Below, piece by piece: positions 52,944 to 62,235 of a stretch of 64,000 bases of DNA. The DNA is from Novosphingobium mathurense (GTDB taxonomy: Bacteria; Pseudomonadota; Alphaproteobacteria; Sphingomonadales; Sphingomonadaceae), in NCBI RefSeq assembly GCF_900168325.1, contig NZ_FVZE01000003.1, positions 248,001-312,000 on the forward strand, given 5' to 3'. Numbering within the stretch: the stretch's first letter is position 1; each line of letters starts with the position of its first letter. The position numbers were made by a program, and so were the translations under genes. The notes below the pieces were generated by a model. It ran no database searches and was not told the DNA's origin. It worked only from the letters and a program-made list of their open reading frames with translations.

Positions 52944-53639
52944 ATGCTTTCTAGATCCGTCCTGGCGGCCCTGGCCGCCCTGCCTTTCCTGTCGGTTCCA
53001 GCTCATGCGCAGGCGGAGCTGGCGGGTCAGGTCGATCTACTGGAGATGCATGTCGGCAAGGGCGATGACCATTTCCTGTTCGACAGCACCTTCACGCTCA
53101 GCGGCGAGCGTCACGGCGTGGCGCTCAAGCTCGAAGGAGGCAGCGATGTCGGGGCGCATATCGATGAAGTTACCGCCCAGATGCTCTACAGGTATTCGCC
53201 AAGCGGCAACACGAATATACTTCTTGGCGCACGCAACGACTTTCGGTCCGGCAGCGATCTCAGCCATGCCACATTGGGTGTCGAGGTCCAGCTGACCTCG
53301 GCGATCTCCGGTGAACATTACCTCTGGCTTTCCGAAGATGGCGATATAACCGGCGCGGCGATGGTCGTTGGCACGCTGTCGCTGGGCGAGGAGCTTTGGC
53401 TTGAGCCGCGCGTTGCTGTCGGCTGGTCGGCGCGGGCGATACCGGCCGAGGACGTCGGAGCAGGCATCGGAGAACTGGAACTGTCCGCTCGCCTGCGGCG
53501 GCAGATCGGTCCGCTCTTCAATGTCTATGGTGGCATCATCGACGAGCGATTGGTCGGAGATACACGCGACATCGCCAGAACGCAGGGTGACAATGGACAT
53601 GTCACCCGCGCGGTCATCGGGCTTGGCCTGAACTTCTGA
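52944..53639 (+). CDS. copB: CopB copper resistance outer-membrane protein
   Basis: A 231-residue beta-barrel protein with signal peptide (…PAHAQAELAG). The CopB pattern is clear: LLEMHVGKGDDHFLFDSTF, an RYSPSGNTNILLGARND strand, and a terminal strand VIGLGLNF ending in phenylalanine. The Met/His-rich N-terminal linker common in CopB is missing, so this is a short form. It is divergent from copCD, and multicopper oxidase CopA is not adjacent. Confidence 0.85.
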   Translation: MLSRSVLAALAALPFLSVPAHAQAELAGQVDLLEMHVGKGDDHFLFDSTFTLSGERHGVALKLEGGSDVGAHIDEVTAQMLYRYSPSGNTNILLGARNDFRSGSDLSHATLGVEVQLTSAISGEHYLWLSEDGDITGAAMVVGTLSLGEELWLEPRVAVGWSARAIPAEDVGAGIGELELSARLRRQIGPLFNVYGGIIDERLVGDTRDIARTQGDNGHVTRAVIGLGLNF

Positions 53640-53640
53640 A

Positions 53641-53662
53641 CCTGCGGCTGCTGAACCGCAGG
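53641..53662. terminator. Hairpin between copB and the amidohydrolase gene
   Basis: CCTGCGG (53641-53647) and CCGCAGG (53656-53662) pair across an 8-base loop between two convergent genes, immediately after the copB stop. No T run follows. Confidence 0.5.
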
Positions 53663-53669
53663 GGTCGCG

Positions 53670-54818
53670 TCAGTCCTGCAGCCAGTGCCGGGCAAGGGCG
53701 ACGTGCAGGCGAATGCCGGTTTCCATCACGTCGTCGTTGAAATCGTAATGCGGGTTGTGCAGCGGCGGCGGATTGTCGCCGCGGCCCTGGCCCAGCCAGA
53801 GATAGGCGCCGGGCCGTTCCTGCAACATGAAGGAGAAGTCCTCGGACGTCGGCGCCGGTTCGGGTGCCAGCTCCGCGCGCGCGACCGTCGCAGCAACTTC
53901 CAGCGCATCCTTCGCTGCATCCGCATCATTGATCGTCGCGGGGTAATAGCGATCGTATTCAAGCGAACCGCGCACTTCGAACGAGGTCTCGATTCCCTTG
54001 ATCATCTGGCGCATGCGCTCCTCGATCCGGTCCTGCACGACCGGATCGAAACTGCGCACGGTGCCGCCGATGCGCACGCTGGCAGGCAGCACGTTGTGCG
54101 CATGGCCGCCGGCGATCTCGGTGACGGAGAGAACGGCGTTGGCGCTGGGCGGGATGTCGCGGCCGATAACGGTATTGAGCTGCTGTACGAGGCTGGCGGC
54201 GGCAAGGATTGCGTCGGGCGTGTCATGCGGAAGCGCGGCGTGACCGCCCTTGCCTTCCAGCACGATATTGAACTTGTCGGCCGCGCCCATGATTGCGCCG
54301 GGGCGCGTGGAGATCGTACCTGCAGGCAGGCCCGGCCAGTTATGCAGGGCATAGACCCGCTCGCAGTCGAAGCGTTCGAACAGCCCGTCCTCGATCATGT
54401 GCCGCGCGCCGCCGAGCCCTTCCTCGGCGGGCTGGAAGATGAAGTTGAGCGTGCCCGAGAAACCCGGGTCGCGGGCAAGAACCTGCGCTGCGCCAAGCAG
54501 CATGGCCACGTGTCCGTCATGGCCGCAGCCGTGAAAACAGCCGGGAACCGTGCTCGACCAGGCGGCATTGGTCCGTTCCTCGATGGGCAGAGCGTCCATG
54601 TCGGCGCGCAGGCCCAGCGTGCGCTTGCCATTACCGCAGCGCAAGACGGCGACGATACCGGTCCCGCCAATTCCTTCGTGCACTTCCAGCCCGATCGCGC
54701 GAAGCTGCTCGGCGATGCGCTGCGCGGTGCGATGCTCTGCAAATCCCAGTTCGGGATGGGCGTGGATGTCGCGGCGGAAGGCAATCAGCGGTTCGAGCAG
54801 GTCGGCAATATCGTTCAT
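53670..54818 (-). CDS. M20 family amidohydrolase (hippurate/N-acyl-amino-acid hydrolase type)
   Basis: A 382-residue metallopeptidase-fold enzyme. Metal-binding motifs include LGLRADMDALPI, the dinuclear-centre HGCGHDGHVAML with its cysteine, and FIFQPAEEGLGGARHMIEDG. A dimerisation domain occupies about residues 180-290. It hydrolyses N-acyl or N-aroyl amino acids in the cytosol. It lies 19 bases downstream of the Lrp regulator on the same strand, in a run of amino-group catabolic genes, so it may release the amino acid processed by the aminotransferase. Confidence 0.9.
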   Translation of the reverse strand: MNDIADLLEPLIAFRRDIHAHPELGFAEHRTAQRIAEQLRAIGLEVHEGIGGTGIVAVLRCGNGKRTLGLRADMDALPIEERTNAAWSSTVPGCFHGCGHDGHVAMLLGAAQVLARDPGFSGTLNFIFQPAEEGLGGARHMIEDGLFERFDCERVYALHNWPGLPAGTISTRPGAIMGAADKFNIVLEGKGGHAALPHDTPDAILAAASLVQQLNTVIGRDIPPSANAVLSVTEIAGGHAHNVLPASVRIGGTVRSFDPVVQDRIEERMRQMIKGIETSFEVRGSLEYDRYYPATINDADAAKDALEVAATVARAELAPEPAPTSEDFSFMLQERPGAYLWLGQGRGDNPPPLHNPHYDFNDDVMETGIRLHVALARHWLQD

Positions 54819-54837
54819 CGGTCTCGCATTCGTCCGG

Positions 54838-55326
54838 TCATTCGCCGAACAGGTTCTGGATCGGGAAGTGGTGCTTGATGAAAGGGCTCTTGATCACGAC
54901 GTAGCTGAAATACTTTTCGATACCATAGTCGCTTTCGAGCATTTCCTCGATGATCGACTGGTAGTGGGTCACGCCGCGGGCCACGAACTTGAGGAGGTAG
55001 TCGTAGCCGCCGCTGACGAGGTGGCATTCAACGATTTCGTCGATCTTGGCGATGCGCATCTCAAAGCGGGAGAAGTCGCCCCGGCGGTGCTCGCTCAGCG
55101 TCACTTCGGTAAACACGGTGAGAAATTCGCCGAGCTTGTTGAGATTGATGTGGGCGCCATAGCCGGTAACGTATCCGGCGCTTTCCAGGCGCTTGACGCG
55201 TGTCAGGCATGGGCTGGGCGAAAGCCCCACGGCATCGGAAAGTTCGACATTGGTGATGCGACCGGATTGCTGCAGCATCGCCAGGATCTTGAGATCGATG
55301 CGATCAAGTTTCGGCCCCAGTGCCAT
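54838..55326 (-). CDS. Lrp/AsnC family transcriptional regulator
   Basis: A 162-residue regulator. The N-terminal HTH reads LDRIDLKILAMLQQSGRITN and VGLSPSPCLTRVKRLESAGY. The C-terminal RAM domain has FARGVTHYQ-like and GGYDYLLKFVARG segments for amino-acid sensing. It lies between the aminotransferase and amidohydrolase genes on the same strand, 12 bases after the former, and probably controls this cluster in response to an amino acid. Confidence 0.92.
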   Translation of the reverse strand: MALGPKLDRIDLKILAMLQQSGRITNVELSDAVGLSPSPCLTRVKRLESAGYVTGYGAHINLNKLGEFLTVFTEVTLSEHRRGDFSRFEMRIAKIDEIVECHLVSGGYDYLLKFVARGVTHYQSIIEEMLESDYGIEKYFSYVVIKSPFIKHHFPIQNLFGE

Positions 55327-55338
55327 GTTATTTTCTCC

Positions 55339-56748
55339 TCAGCCGAGCGCTTGGCGAACGTCGGGCATTTCCAGCAATTGATCGAGCGACCTTTCGACAC
55401 GCTGGAATATCAGGTCCATCTCGCTTTCGGAACAGCAGAGTGCGGGCGCGAAGCCGATTACGGCATTGGCGAAGCAGCGCACGATCACACCGTTGTCCCA
55501 GGTGAGCTGGGAAAGCCTGCCCGCGATGTCGAGATCGGCCGCGAAACCGGCCTTGGTTTCCTTGTTGCTGACCAGTTCGATTGCGCCGAGCAGGCCGCGG
55601 CCGCGGGTATCGCCGACGAGCGGGTGCGCACGGATGCGCTCGAGGTGATGGTCGAAGCGCTTGCCGGTCTGCACACCGTTTTCGAGCAGGCCGTTCTCGT
55701 AGAGCCGGATCACTTCGAGGCCGACTGCGGCGCTGACCGGATGGCCGGAGTAGGTGAAGCCGTGGCCTACGGGCAGGGCCGCCGGGGCGGAGTCGGCGAT
55801 CGACTGGTAGACGTGATCGGCCATGAGCACCGCGCCCATCGGGGCGTAGCCGGAGGTCAGGCCCTTGGCGAGCGTCAGGAAATCGGGCGAGACGCCTTCG
55901 TCGTCGCAGGCAAACATCGGGCCGGTGCGGCCAAAGCCGGTAATGACTTCGTCGACGAGCATAAGGATGCCGAGCCGGTCACAGGTTTCCCGGATCGCCT
56001 TGAGCCAGCCGCGCGGGGGGACGATGACACCGCCCGAGCCCTGGATCGGTTCGCAGCAGAAGGCCGCGACCTTGTCTGCACCCAGTTCTGCCACCTTCGC
56101 TTCGATCGCAGCGACGGTCGAGGCGATCACCGCGGCATCGTCATGGCCCTCGGGATGGCGATAGGGATAGGGAGATGCGATATGATGCTGCCAGGGACGC
56201 GGCAGGTCGAAGCCGCGATGGAAATTCGCCAGTGCGGTCAGCCCCGCGCCGTTAGAGCTGGAACCATGGTAGCCCCATTCCAATGCGATGAACTGCTTCT
56301 TCTCCGGCTTGCCGATCGCATTGAAGTAGTGGGTGATGTAGCGGATCGCGCTGTCCACTGCGTCGGAACCGCCCAGCGTGAAATAGACATGGTCGAGCCC
56401 TTCCGGCGCAAGCGAGGCTAGCTTGTCTGCCAGCAGGATCGCCGGTTCACTGCCGAAGTGGAAGTAACCCGTGGCGTAGGGAAGGCGGCGCATTTGTTCC
56501 ATCGCCACTTCGACGATCGATTCCTGTCCGTAGCCGACGTTGACGCACCACAAGCCGGCGAAGGCGTCGAGAACCTTCTTGCCTTCGATATCGGTGAGCC
56601 ACATTCCATCGCCCGACTCCAGGACGCGCGCGCCGTGCGCCTCGTGCCCCCGGAACGATGTGACCGGGTGGATCAGGTGCCGCCTGTCGAGATCGACAAG
56701 CGACTGGTTGGAACGATGTGCGGGAGAGCGGGAGGGAGCGTTTTCCAT
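55339..56748 (-). CDS. Class III aminotransferase (omega-amino acid/amine:pyruvate type)
   Basis: A 469-residue PLP enzyme. The cofactor site is VDEVITGFGRTGPMFACDDE followed by the PLP lysine in LTLAKGLTSGYAPMGAV. The N-terminal FAGLWCVNVGYGQ and YFTLGGSDAVDSAIR are typical of omega-amino acid:pyruvate transaminases. It converts a terminal amine to an aldehyde. A succinate-semialdehyde dehydrogenase-like gene in the same run (57956) could oxidise such an aldehyde. It is followed by the Lrp gene. Confidence 0.9.
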   Translation of the reverse strand: MENAPSRSPAHRSNQSLVDLDRRHLIHPVTSFRGHEAHGARVLESGDGMWLTDIEGKKVLDAFAGLWCVNVGYGQESIVEVAMEQMRRLPYATGYFHFGSEPAILLADKLASLAPEGLDHVYFTLGGSDAVDSAIRYITHYFNAIGKPEKKQFIALEWGYHGSSSNGAGLTALANFHRGFDLPRPWQHHIASPYPYRHPEGHDDAAVIASTVAAIEAKVAELGADKVAAFCCEPIQGSGGVIVPPRGWLKAIRETCDRLGILMLVDEVITGFGRTGPMFACDDEGVSPDFLTLAKGLTSGYAPMGAVLMADHVYQSIADSAPAALPVGHGFTYSGHPVSAAVGLEVIRLYENGLLENGVQTGKRFDHHLERIRAHPLVGDTRGRGLLGAIELVSNKETKAGFAADLDIAGRLSQLTWDNGVIVRCFANAVIGFAPALCCSESEMDLIFQRVERSLDQLLEMPDVRQALG

Positions 56749-56867
56749 GCTGCCGATGCTATCGCACGGAACCGGCGGGTTGCGCTGAAATGAGGCCTGT
56801 CAGTACTGTCGAAGGACAAATCGCGGCAGGGCGACGGCAGATTGTGCCGCGCCCTGCCGGCACCATT

Positions 56868-57944
56868 TCAGCCGATCAGCGAAGCCACGGCCTTGCCGCA
56901 GGAAACGGTGTCTGCCTTGCCGCCCAGATCGCCGGTGCGTCCGGTTTCGGTGGCAAGAGTCTCCTCAATGGCGCGCATGATCGAGGCCGCCGCTTCGGCT
57001 TCGCCGAGGTGTTCCAGCATCATCGCCGCGGACCAGATCTGGCCGACCGGATTGGCAATGCCCTTGCCGGCGATATCCGGTGCTGAGCCGTGGACCGGTT
57101 CGAAGAGCGAAGGATGCGTCCCGTCGGGATTGATGTTGCCTGACGGGGCGACGCCGATCGTGCCGGTGCAGGCAGGACCGAGGTCAGACAGGATATCGCC
57201 GAAGAGGTTGGAAGCGACGACGACGTCGAAACGCTGCGGGTTCATGACGAACTGCGCGGTGAGAATGTCGATGTGGTACTTGTCGTGCGTAACCCCGGGA
57301 TATTCCGCCCCGATGGCTTCGACCCGCTTGTCCCAGAACGGCATGGTGATGGCAATGCCGTTGGACTTGGTGGCGCTCGTCACGTGCTTGCGTTCGCGCT
57401 TCGTGGCGAGGTCGAAGGCATAGCGCAGGACGCGGTCCACGCCGTGGCGCGTCATGACCGTTTCCTGGATCACGATTTCGCGTTCGGTGCCCGGGAACAT
57501 GTGTCCGCCCACGGAACTGTATTCGCCCTCGGTGTTCTCACGCACGACCCAGAAGTCGATGTCGCCCGGCTTGCGGCCCGCCAGCGGGCAGGGCACGCCG
57601 GGCATCAGGCGCACCGGGCGCAGGTTCACGTACTGGTCGAATTCACGGCGGAACTGCAGCAGGGACTGCCACAGGGAAATATGATCCGGGACCGTGTCGG
57701 GCCAACCGACTGCGCCGAAGAAGATTGCGTCGACCTTGCCGATGCGATCCTTCCAGTCGTCGGGCATCATCTGGCCGTGTTTGGCGTAGTAGTCGCAGCT
57801 GGCAAAATCATGCCACTGCAGGTCGACTTCGAAGCCGTGTGCGGAGGCCGCGGCTTCAAGAGCGCGCGTGCCTTCTGGCATGACTTCCTTGCCGATGCCG
57901 TCGCCCGGGATGACCGCGATCGAATAGCGGCGCTGCGCGCTCAT
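56868..57944 (-). CDS. Tartrate/isopropylmalate dehydrogenase family enzyme
   Basis: A 358-residue metal-dependent beta-decarboxylating dehydrogenase. Marks include IAVIPGDGIGKEVMPEG, FWVVRENTEGEYSSVGG, the NAD-site lysine region ATKSNGI, DILTAQFVMNPQRFDVVVASNLFGDILSDLG in pieces, and EPVHGSAPDIAGKGIANP. The VRENTEGEYSS form and length match tartrate dehydrogenase/decarboxylase more than LeuB. It would oxidise tartrate, malate or a related 2-hydroxy acid with NAD. It lies between the aminotransferase and aldehyde dehydrogenase genes and is probably part of the same catabolic run. Confidence 0.87.
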   Translation of the reverse strand: MSAQRRYSIAVIPGDGIGKEVMPEGTRALEAAASAHGFEVDLQWHDFASCDYYAKHGQMMPDDWKDRIGKVDAIFFGAVGWPDTVPDHISLWQSLLQFRREFDQYVNLRPVRLMPGVPCPLAGRKPGDIDFWVVRENTEGEYSSVGGHMFPGTEREIVIQETVMTRHGVDRVLRYAFDLATKRERKHVTSATKSNGIAITMPFWDKRVEAIGAEYPGVTHDKYHIDILTAQFVMNPQRFDVVVASNLFGDILSDLGPACTGTIGVAPSGNINPDGTHPSLFEPVHGSAPDIAGKGIANPVGQIWSAAMMLEHLGEAEAAASIMRAIEETLATETGRTGDLGGKADTVSCGKAVASLIG

Positions 57945-57955
57945 GCCTTTGCCCC

Positions 57956-59413
57956 TTACAGTTCCAGCCCGCCGATGTGGAAGGCTTTGGTTTCCAGATA
58001 TTCCTCGATGCCCGCCGTGCCGCCCTCGCGGCCGAGGCCCGATGCCTTCATGCCGCCGAAAGGCGCCATTTCCATGGCAATCGAACCGGTATTGAGTGCG
58101 ACCATTCCTGTCTCGAGTGCCTCGGCGACCCGGAAGGAACGCGAAAGGTCGCGGGTGTAGAAGTAGCTGGCCAATCCGTAAGGCGTGTCATTCGCCATGG
58201 CGATGGCCTGGGCTTCGTTCTCGAAGCGGAACAGGGGTGCGATCGGTCCGAAGGTCTCTTCGCTGGCAAGGCGCATTTCGGCATGGGCATCGGCGATGAC
58301 CACGGGCCGCACGAAGTTGCCGTCCTCGCGCCCGCTACCCGAGGCGACAAGCCGTCCGCCGCGATCGAGCGCATCGGCGATGTGCTCGGATACCTTGGTG
58401 ACCGCAGCGGCATTGATCAGCGGGCCTACGGTTGCCCCGGTCTCGAAGCCGGGTGCCGCGTGCAGTGCTGAAACTGCCGCGGAAAGCTTCGCGGCAAATT
58501 CGTCATGCACCGCTTCGTGCACGAAGATGCGGTTGGCGCATACGCAGGTCTGGCCCGAATTGCGGAACTTGCTGACCATGGTGGCCTTGACCGCCAGATC
58601 GAGGTCGGCGTCCTCGAAAACGATCAGGGGGGCATTGCCGCCCAGTTCCAGGCTTACCCGCTTGATGGTGTCCGCGCACTGGCGCATGAGCAGAGATCCG
58701 ACCCGGGTCGAACCGGTGAAGGAGAGCTTGCGCACGTCGGGGCTGGCCGCAAAAGTCGCGCCAATTTCCTGCGGCATGCCGGTCAGGACATGGACGAGGC
58801 CGGAAGGAATGCCGGCCCGCAACGCGAGCTGGATGAGCGCCAGCGCGGTGAAAGGCGTGAATTCCGAAGGCTTGATGATCACCGGACAGCCGGCGGCCAG
58901 CGCAGGTGCACACTTGCGGGTGATCATGGCGGCAGGGAAGTTCCATGGCGTGATGATCGCACTGGGACCAACCGGCTCCGTCAACACGAGGATGCGGCGA
59001 TCGCGTTCCGGCGAAGCGACATTGCGCGCGCCGACCCGGCGACCTTCTTCGGCAAACCACTTGATGAAGGTGGCTGCATAGCGAATTTCGCCCTGTGCTT
59101 CGGCCAATGGCTTGCCTTGTTCGGCCGTCATGATCCGGGCCAGGTCGTCGGCATTTTCAAGGACCAGGTCGTACCAGCGCTCGACAAGGGCGCAACGTTC
59201 ACCGGCCGTGCGGGCGCGCCACTCGGGCCAGGCGGCCATCGCCGCATCGATCGCGGCCTGAGTCTCGGACTGGCCGCAAGGAGGTACGAGGCCGACGAGA
59301 CTGTCGTCGGCCGGGTTGTTGACGGCAATGCCGGTCGCCTTGTCCGCCATCAGCCATTCGCCGGCAACGAGGGCTGCTTCGCGCAGCAGCGAGGGGTCGC
59401 GCAGTTCCAGCAT
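57956..59413 (-). CDS. Succinate-semialdehyde dehydrogenase-like aldehyde dehydrogenase
   Basis: A 485-residue ALDH starting at the ATG at 59413 (MLELRDPSLLREAALVAGEW). It has ITPWNFPAAMITRKCAPALA, FTGSTRVGSLLMRQCADTIK, LELGGNAPLIVFEDADLD, and the catalytic cysteine in NSGQTCVCANRIFVH; the second cysteine and the NAPLIVFEDAD pattern are GabD-like. It oxidises a semialdehyde to a dicarboxylic acid. Its start overlaps the GNAT stop (TGATG), so the two are translated together. The aminotransferase nearby could supply the semialdehyde. Confidence 0.9.
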   Translation of the reverse strand: MLELRDPSLLREAALVAGEWLMADKATGIAVNNPADDSLVGLVPPCGQSETQAAIDAAMAAWPEWRARTAGERCALVERWYDLVLENADDLARIMTAEQGKPLAEAQGEIRYAATFIKWFAEEGRRVGARNVASPERDRRILVLTEPVGPSAIITPWNFPAAMITRKCAPALAAGCPVIIKPSEFTPFTALALIQLALRAGIPSGLVHVLTGMPQEIGATFAASPDVRKLSFTGSTRVGSLLMRQCADTIKRVSLELGGNAPLIVFEDADLDLAVKATMVSKFRNSGQTCVCANRIFVHEAVHDEFAAKLSAAVSALHAAPGFETGATVGPLINAAAVTKVSEHIADALDRGGRLVASGSGREDGNFVRPVVIADAHAEMRLASEETFGPIAPLFRFENEAQAIAMANDTPYGLASYFYTRDLSRSFRVAEALETGMVALNTGSIAMEMAPFGGMKASGLGREGGTAGIEEYLETKAFHIGGLEL

Positions 59414-60267
59414 CAGCCGAACGCCTGCGAAGCGACAGCGAATATCTTGGCCGCGCCGGAACCCCGCGGTGGCTTGCCCCGGACCATCGTCGTGACCTTG
59501 CCTACACAGGGCAGGCCGATATCCTCGAGCCATTCGGACAGGCCGGTCCCGACCAGCGCGTCGATCCGGCAGAACCTGCCCGCCTTGGCACCCAGCCAGT
59601 GCGTGACCAGCGCCTGCGCACCGCCAAGGTCAGGCGCTACGATCGGGGCGATGACGCGACCGCGACCGAAGCGGCGCAGCAGGGCAAATCCGACGGGTTC
59701 GTGATCGCGCGAGAGTACCACCGACTGGCTGTCGCGCGCGATGCGCCGCAAAAAGAAGTCGCGGTCCATGCCAAGTGCTTGGCTGTACATTGCAGGCAAC
59801 ATGTCGTCGGTCCCTCCCATCGGGCGCACGCGCTCGCCCGGGCGCAGTTCGGCCAGTGGCATCGTCGGCGCCAGCCCCTGGTGCTGATGCACGGTGGCGA
59901 ACGGTTCGAAGCCGAGCTTGGCATAGAGCGGAATGCCGTCCGCCGTTGCGTTGAGCGTGACGTTCCAGCCTTCGAGCCGAGCAAGCATGGCTTCCATCAG
60001 TTGGCGGCCGATGCCCTCGCGCTGCTTTTCCGGGGTGACGATGACCATGCCGATCGAGGCGAAGTTGCCGCCATAACGCCAGACCATGATCGAACCGACG
60101 ACCTTGCCCTCGCTCTCGGCAACGATCCCTTCGCCCAGTTCGTAGAAGAGCTCCCAGTCCTCGGTCCGGTGCGGCCACGACTGCTCGGCGGAAAGTTCGA
60201 CTGCGCGCTGCAGGTCCTCGATAGTCATGTCACGCAATACGTTGGAGGCCTTGGTCGCAACCACCAT
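59413..60267 (-). CDS. GNAT acetyltransferase, YitH/HolE-like C-terminal domain (paralogue 2)
   Basis: A 284-residue paralogue of the protein at 50401-51261. The GNAT domain (about residues 15-135) has SWPHRTEDWELFYELGEG and IVTPEKQREGIGRQLMEAML. The C-terminal domain (about 150-275) has GFALLRRFGRGRVIAPIVAP and VGKVTTMVRGKPPRGSG. It is translationally coupled to the downstream aldehyde dehydrogenase, which suggests acetylation (or thio-acyl chemistry) of a pathway intermediate rather than a housekeeping role. Acceptor unknown. Confidence 0.85.
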   Translation of the reverse strand: MVVATKASNVLRDMTIEDLQRAVELSAEQSWPHRTEDWELFYELGEGIVAESEGKVVGSIMVWRYGGNFASIGMVIVTPEKQREGIGRQLMEAMLARLEGWNVTLNATADGIPLYAKLGFEPFATVHQHQGLAPTMPLAELRPGERVRPMGGTDDMLPAMYSQALGMDRDFFLRRIARDSQSVVLSRDHEPVGFALLRRFGRGRVIAPIVAPDLGGAQALVTHWLGAKAGRFCRIDALVGTGLSEWLEDIGLPCVGKVTTMVRGKPPRGSGAAKIFAVASQAFG

Positions 60268-60417
60268 GTCGATTTCTCCGCTTCGGCCCGGCGGATTTCA
60301 GGATGCCGGACCGTTGAATTCAGCTGCCCTCTAACGTTTGTGAGAAGGCATGGGATGCCGGTTTTCCCGGTTAATCGGAACAATATTGCGCTTTGCCGGA
60401 GGGTTCCCCGGCATGAT

Positions 60418-62235
60418 CTAACTGACTTCCGCCAGGCCCGCCGATGAAAGATTGGCAAGCGTGTGATGGCATAGAATCGCCTGCCCTTCGCCCTCGCGCA
60501 GCGGTGCAGGCATGGCATCGCATGTCCCCGCGATGGCTACAGGGCAGCGCGGCAAAAAGCGGCACAGGGCCTCTCCAGCCGAATTCTTGAGCGAGGCGCC
60601 TGGCATTGCGGCACGTTCGACGGCGGCGCGCTGGGCGAGCCATGTGCGATCCATGTCGGGCACCGAGTCGACCAGCAGTCGCGTGTACGGGTGACTGATC
60701 GCACCGGCGAATTTGGCCTGTCGGGACAGTTCCACGGCGGTGCCCGAATAGAGCACGAGCATGTTGTCGCAGAACGCCTTCACGGTCGAAATGTCGTGGC
60801 TGATGAACACCGTCGCGATGCCGAGGTCGCGTCGCAGTTCGTCGATCAATTCGAGGATCGCTGCGCCGACAACCGTGTCGAGTGCGGACGTCACTTCATC
60901 GCATAGCAGCACGTCCGGCTCGGCCGCCAGCGCGCGCGCAAGGTTGATGCGCTGTTTCTGGCCGCCCGAAAGTTCGGTACTGCGGCGCGTTTCCAACCCG
61001 CGCGGCAGACGGATCAGATCGAGCAGTTCGGCAACCCGTGCAGCTGCCGCGCCACCCTTGAGTTGGTGGTAGAAGGCCAGCGGCCGGGACAGGATCTCTC
61101 CAACGGTGTGCGCCGGGTTGAGCGCAGTGTCCGCGTTCTGGAAAACGAGCTGGATGCGCCGCAATTGCTCTCGGCTGCGATCCGCCATGTCGGCTGGAAG
61201 CACTTCGCCATCCAGGCAGACTTCACCACCGGCCGCCGGCAGGAGCCCGGCGATGACGCGCGCCAGCGTCGACTTGCCCGATCCGGATTCGCCGATGACG
61301 CCGATGGTCGCTCCGCGCTTCAGCGCGAAACCTACATCGCTGAGCACGGGGATCGCTGGCTTGCCGTTTGTGATGCGACCATAGCCCGCCTCGATAGCCG
61401 AAACGGTCAGAACCTTGTCTTCGCTGGCATCGGCGGACGGACGTATGGCCGGACGCGCGGCAGCGAGAAGGGAGCGGGTATAGTCGCTCGAAGGGGCCTC
61501 GAGCACTTGCCCGGCGGTGCCTTCTTCGCTCGTGCGCCCATTCTTGAGCACGACGATGCGGTCCGCGACCTGGGCGACGACGGCAAGGTCGTGACTGACA
61601 TAGATCGCCGTGGCGCCGCTGGCGGCGATGGCGGCCTTGAAGGTGCGCAGGACTTCTACCTGGGTGGTAACGTCGAGTGCCGTCGTGGGCTCGTCGAGGA
61701 TTACCAGTTCGGGATCGGTGATGAGCGCCATGGCGGCCATGAGCCGCTGCAGCTGACCACCGGAAACCTGGTGTGGGTAGCGCCGGCCGATTGTCTCGGG
61801 CGAGGGCAGGGCGAGAGAGCGGAAGATCTCGATCGCCTTGGCTTCCGCCTCCTTGCGGTTCGCAAGGCGGTGAACCAGCAGCGGTTCGATGACCTGCGCC
61901 ATGATCGGGCGCGAGGGGTTGAAGGCCGCTGCCGCGCTTTGCGCGATGTATGAAATGCGCCGTCCGCGAACCTTGGGCAGCTCGTTCGCATTCAACTGGT
62001 CGATGCGCATGTCGCCTACGCGAATGGTGTCTGCCGTAATGCGCGCACCGAAACGCGAGTAGCCCATCATCGCGAGGGCGATAGTCGTCTTGCCCGATCC
62101 GGATTCGCCGATGAGTGCGAGCACTTCGCCCTTGGGAATTGCGAAAGAGACGTCCTCGACGATGGCCTTCCTTGTGCCATCGGGCAGGGTGACGTCGATG
62201 ACGAGGCCGTTAACTTCAACTGCAGGCGCGCTCAT
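60418..62235 (-). CDS. Fused dipeptide-type ABC transporter ATPase (two nucleotide-binding domains)
   Basis: A 605-residue protein with two complete ATPase modules. Module 1 has Walker A GESGSGKTTIA, signature SGGQLQRLM and Walker B LVILDEPTTALD. Module 2 has GESGSGKSTLARV, LSGGQKQRINLARA and VLLCDEVTSALD. The end carries the oligopeptide/dipeptide ATPase C-terminal region (RLLVDSVPDMDRTW, CRFLPRCPVA with cysteines). It is equivalent to DppD and DppF joined in one chain. It overlaps the permease gene by four bases, so it powers the permeases encoded at 62232-63991. Confidence 0.92.
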   Translation of the reverse strand: MSAPAVEVNGLVIDVTLPDGTRKAIVEDVSFAIPKGEVLALIGESGSGKTTIALAMMGYSRFGARITADTIRVGDMRIDQLNANELPKVRGRRISYIAQSAAAAFNPSRPIMAQVIEPLLVHRLANRKEAEAKAIEIFRSLALPSPETIGRRYPHQVSGGQLQRLMAAMALITDPELVILDEPTTALDVTTQVEVLRTFKAAIAASGATAIYVSHDLAVVAQVADRIVVLKNGRTSEEGTAGQVLEAPSSDYTRSLLAAARPAIRPSADASEDKVLTVSAIEAGYGRITNGKPAIPVLSDVGFALKRGATIGVIGESGSGKSTLARVIAGLLPAAGGEVCLDGEVLPADMADRSREQLRRIQLVFQNADTALNPAHTVGEILSRPLAFYHQLKGGAAAARVAELLDLIRLPRGLETRRSTELSGGQKQRINLARALAAEPDVLLCDEVTSALDTVVGAAILELIDELRRDLGIATVFISHDISTVKAFCDNMLVLYSGTAVELSRQAKFAGAISHPYTRLLVDSVPDMDRTWLAQRAAVERAAMPGASLKNSAGEALCRFLPRCPVAIAGTCDAMPAPLREGEGQAILCHHTLANLSSAGLAEVS

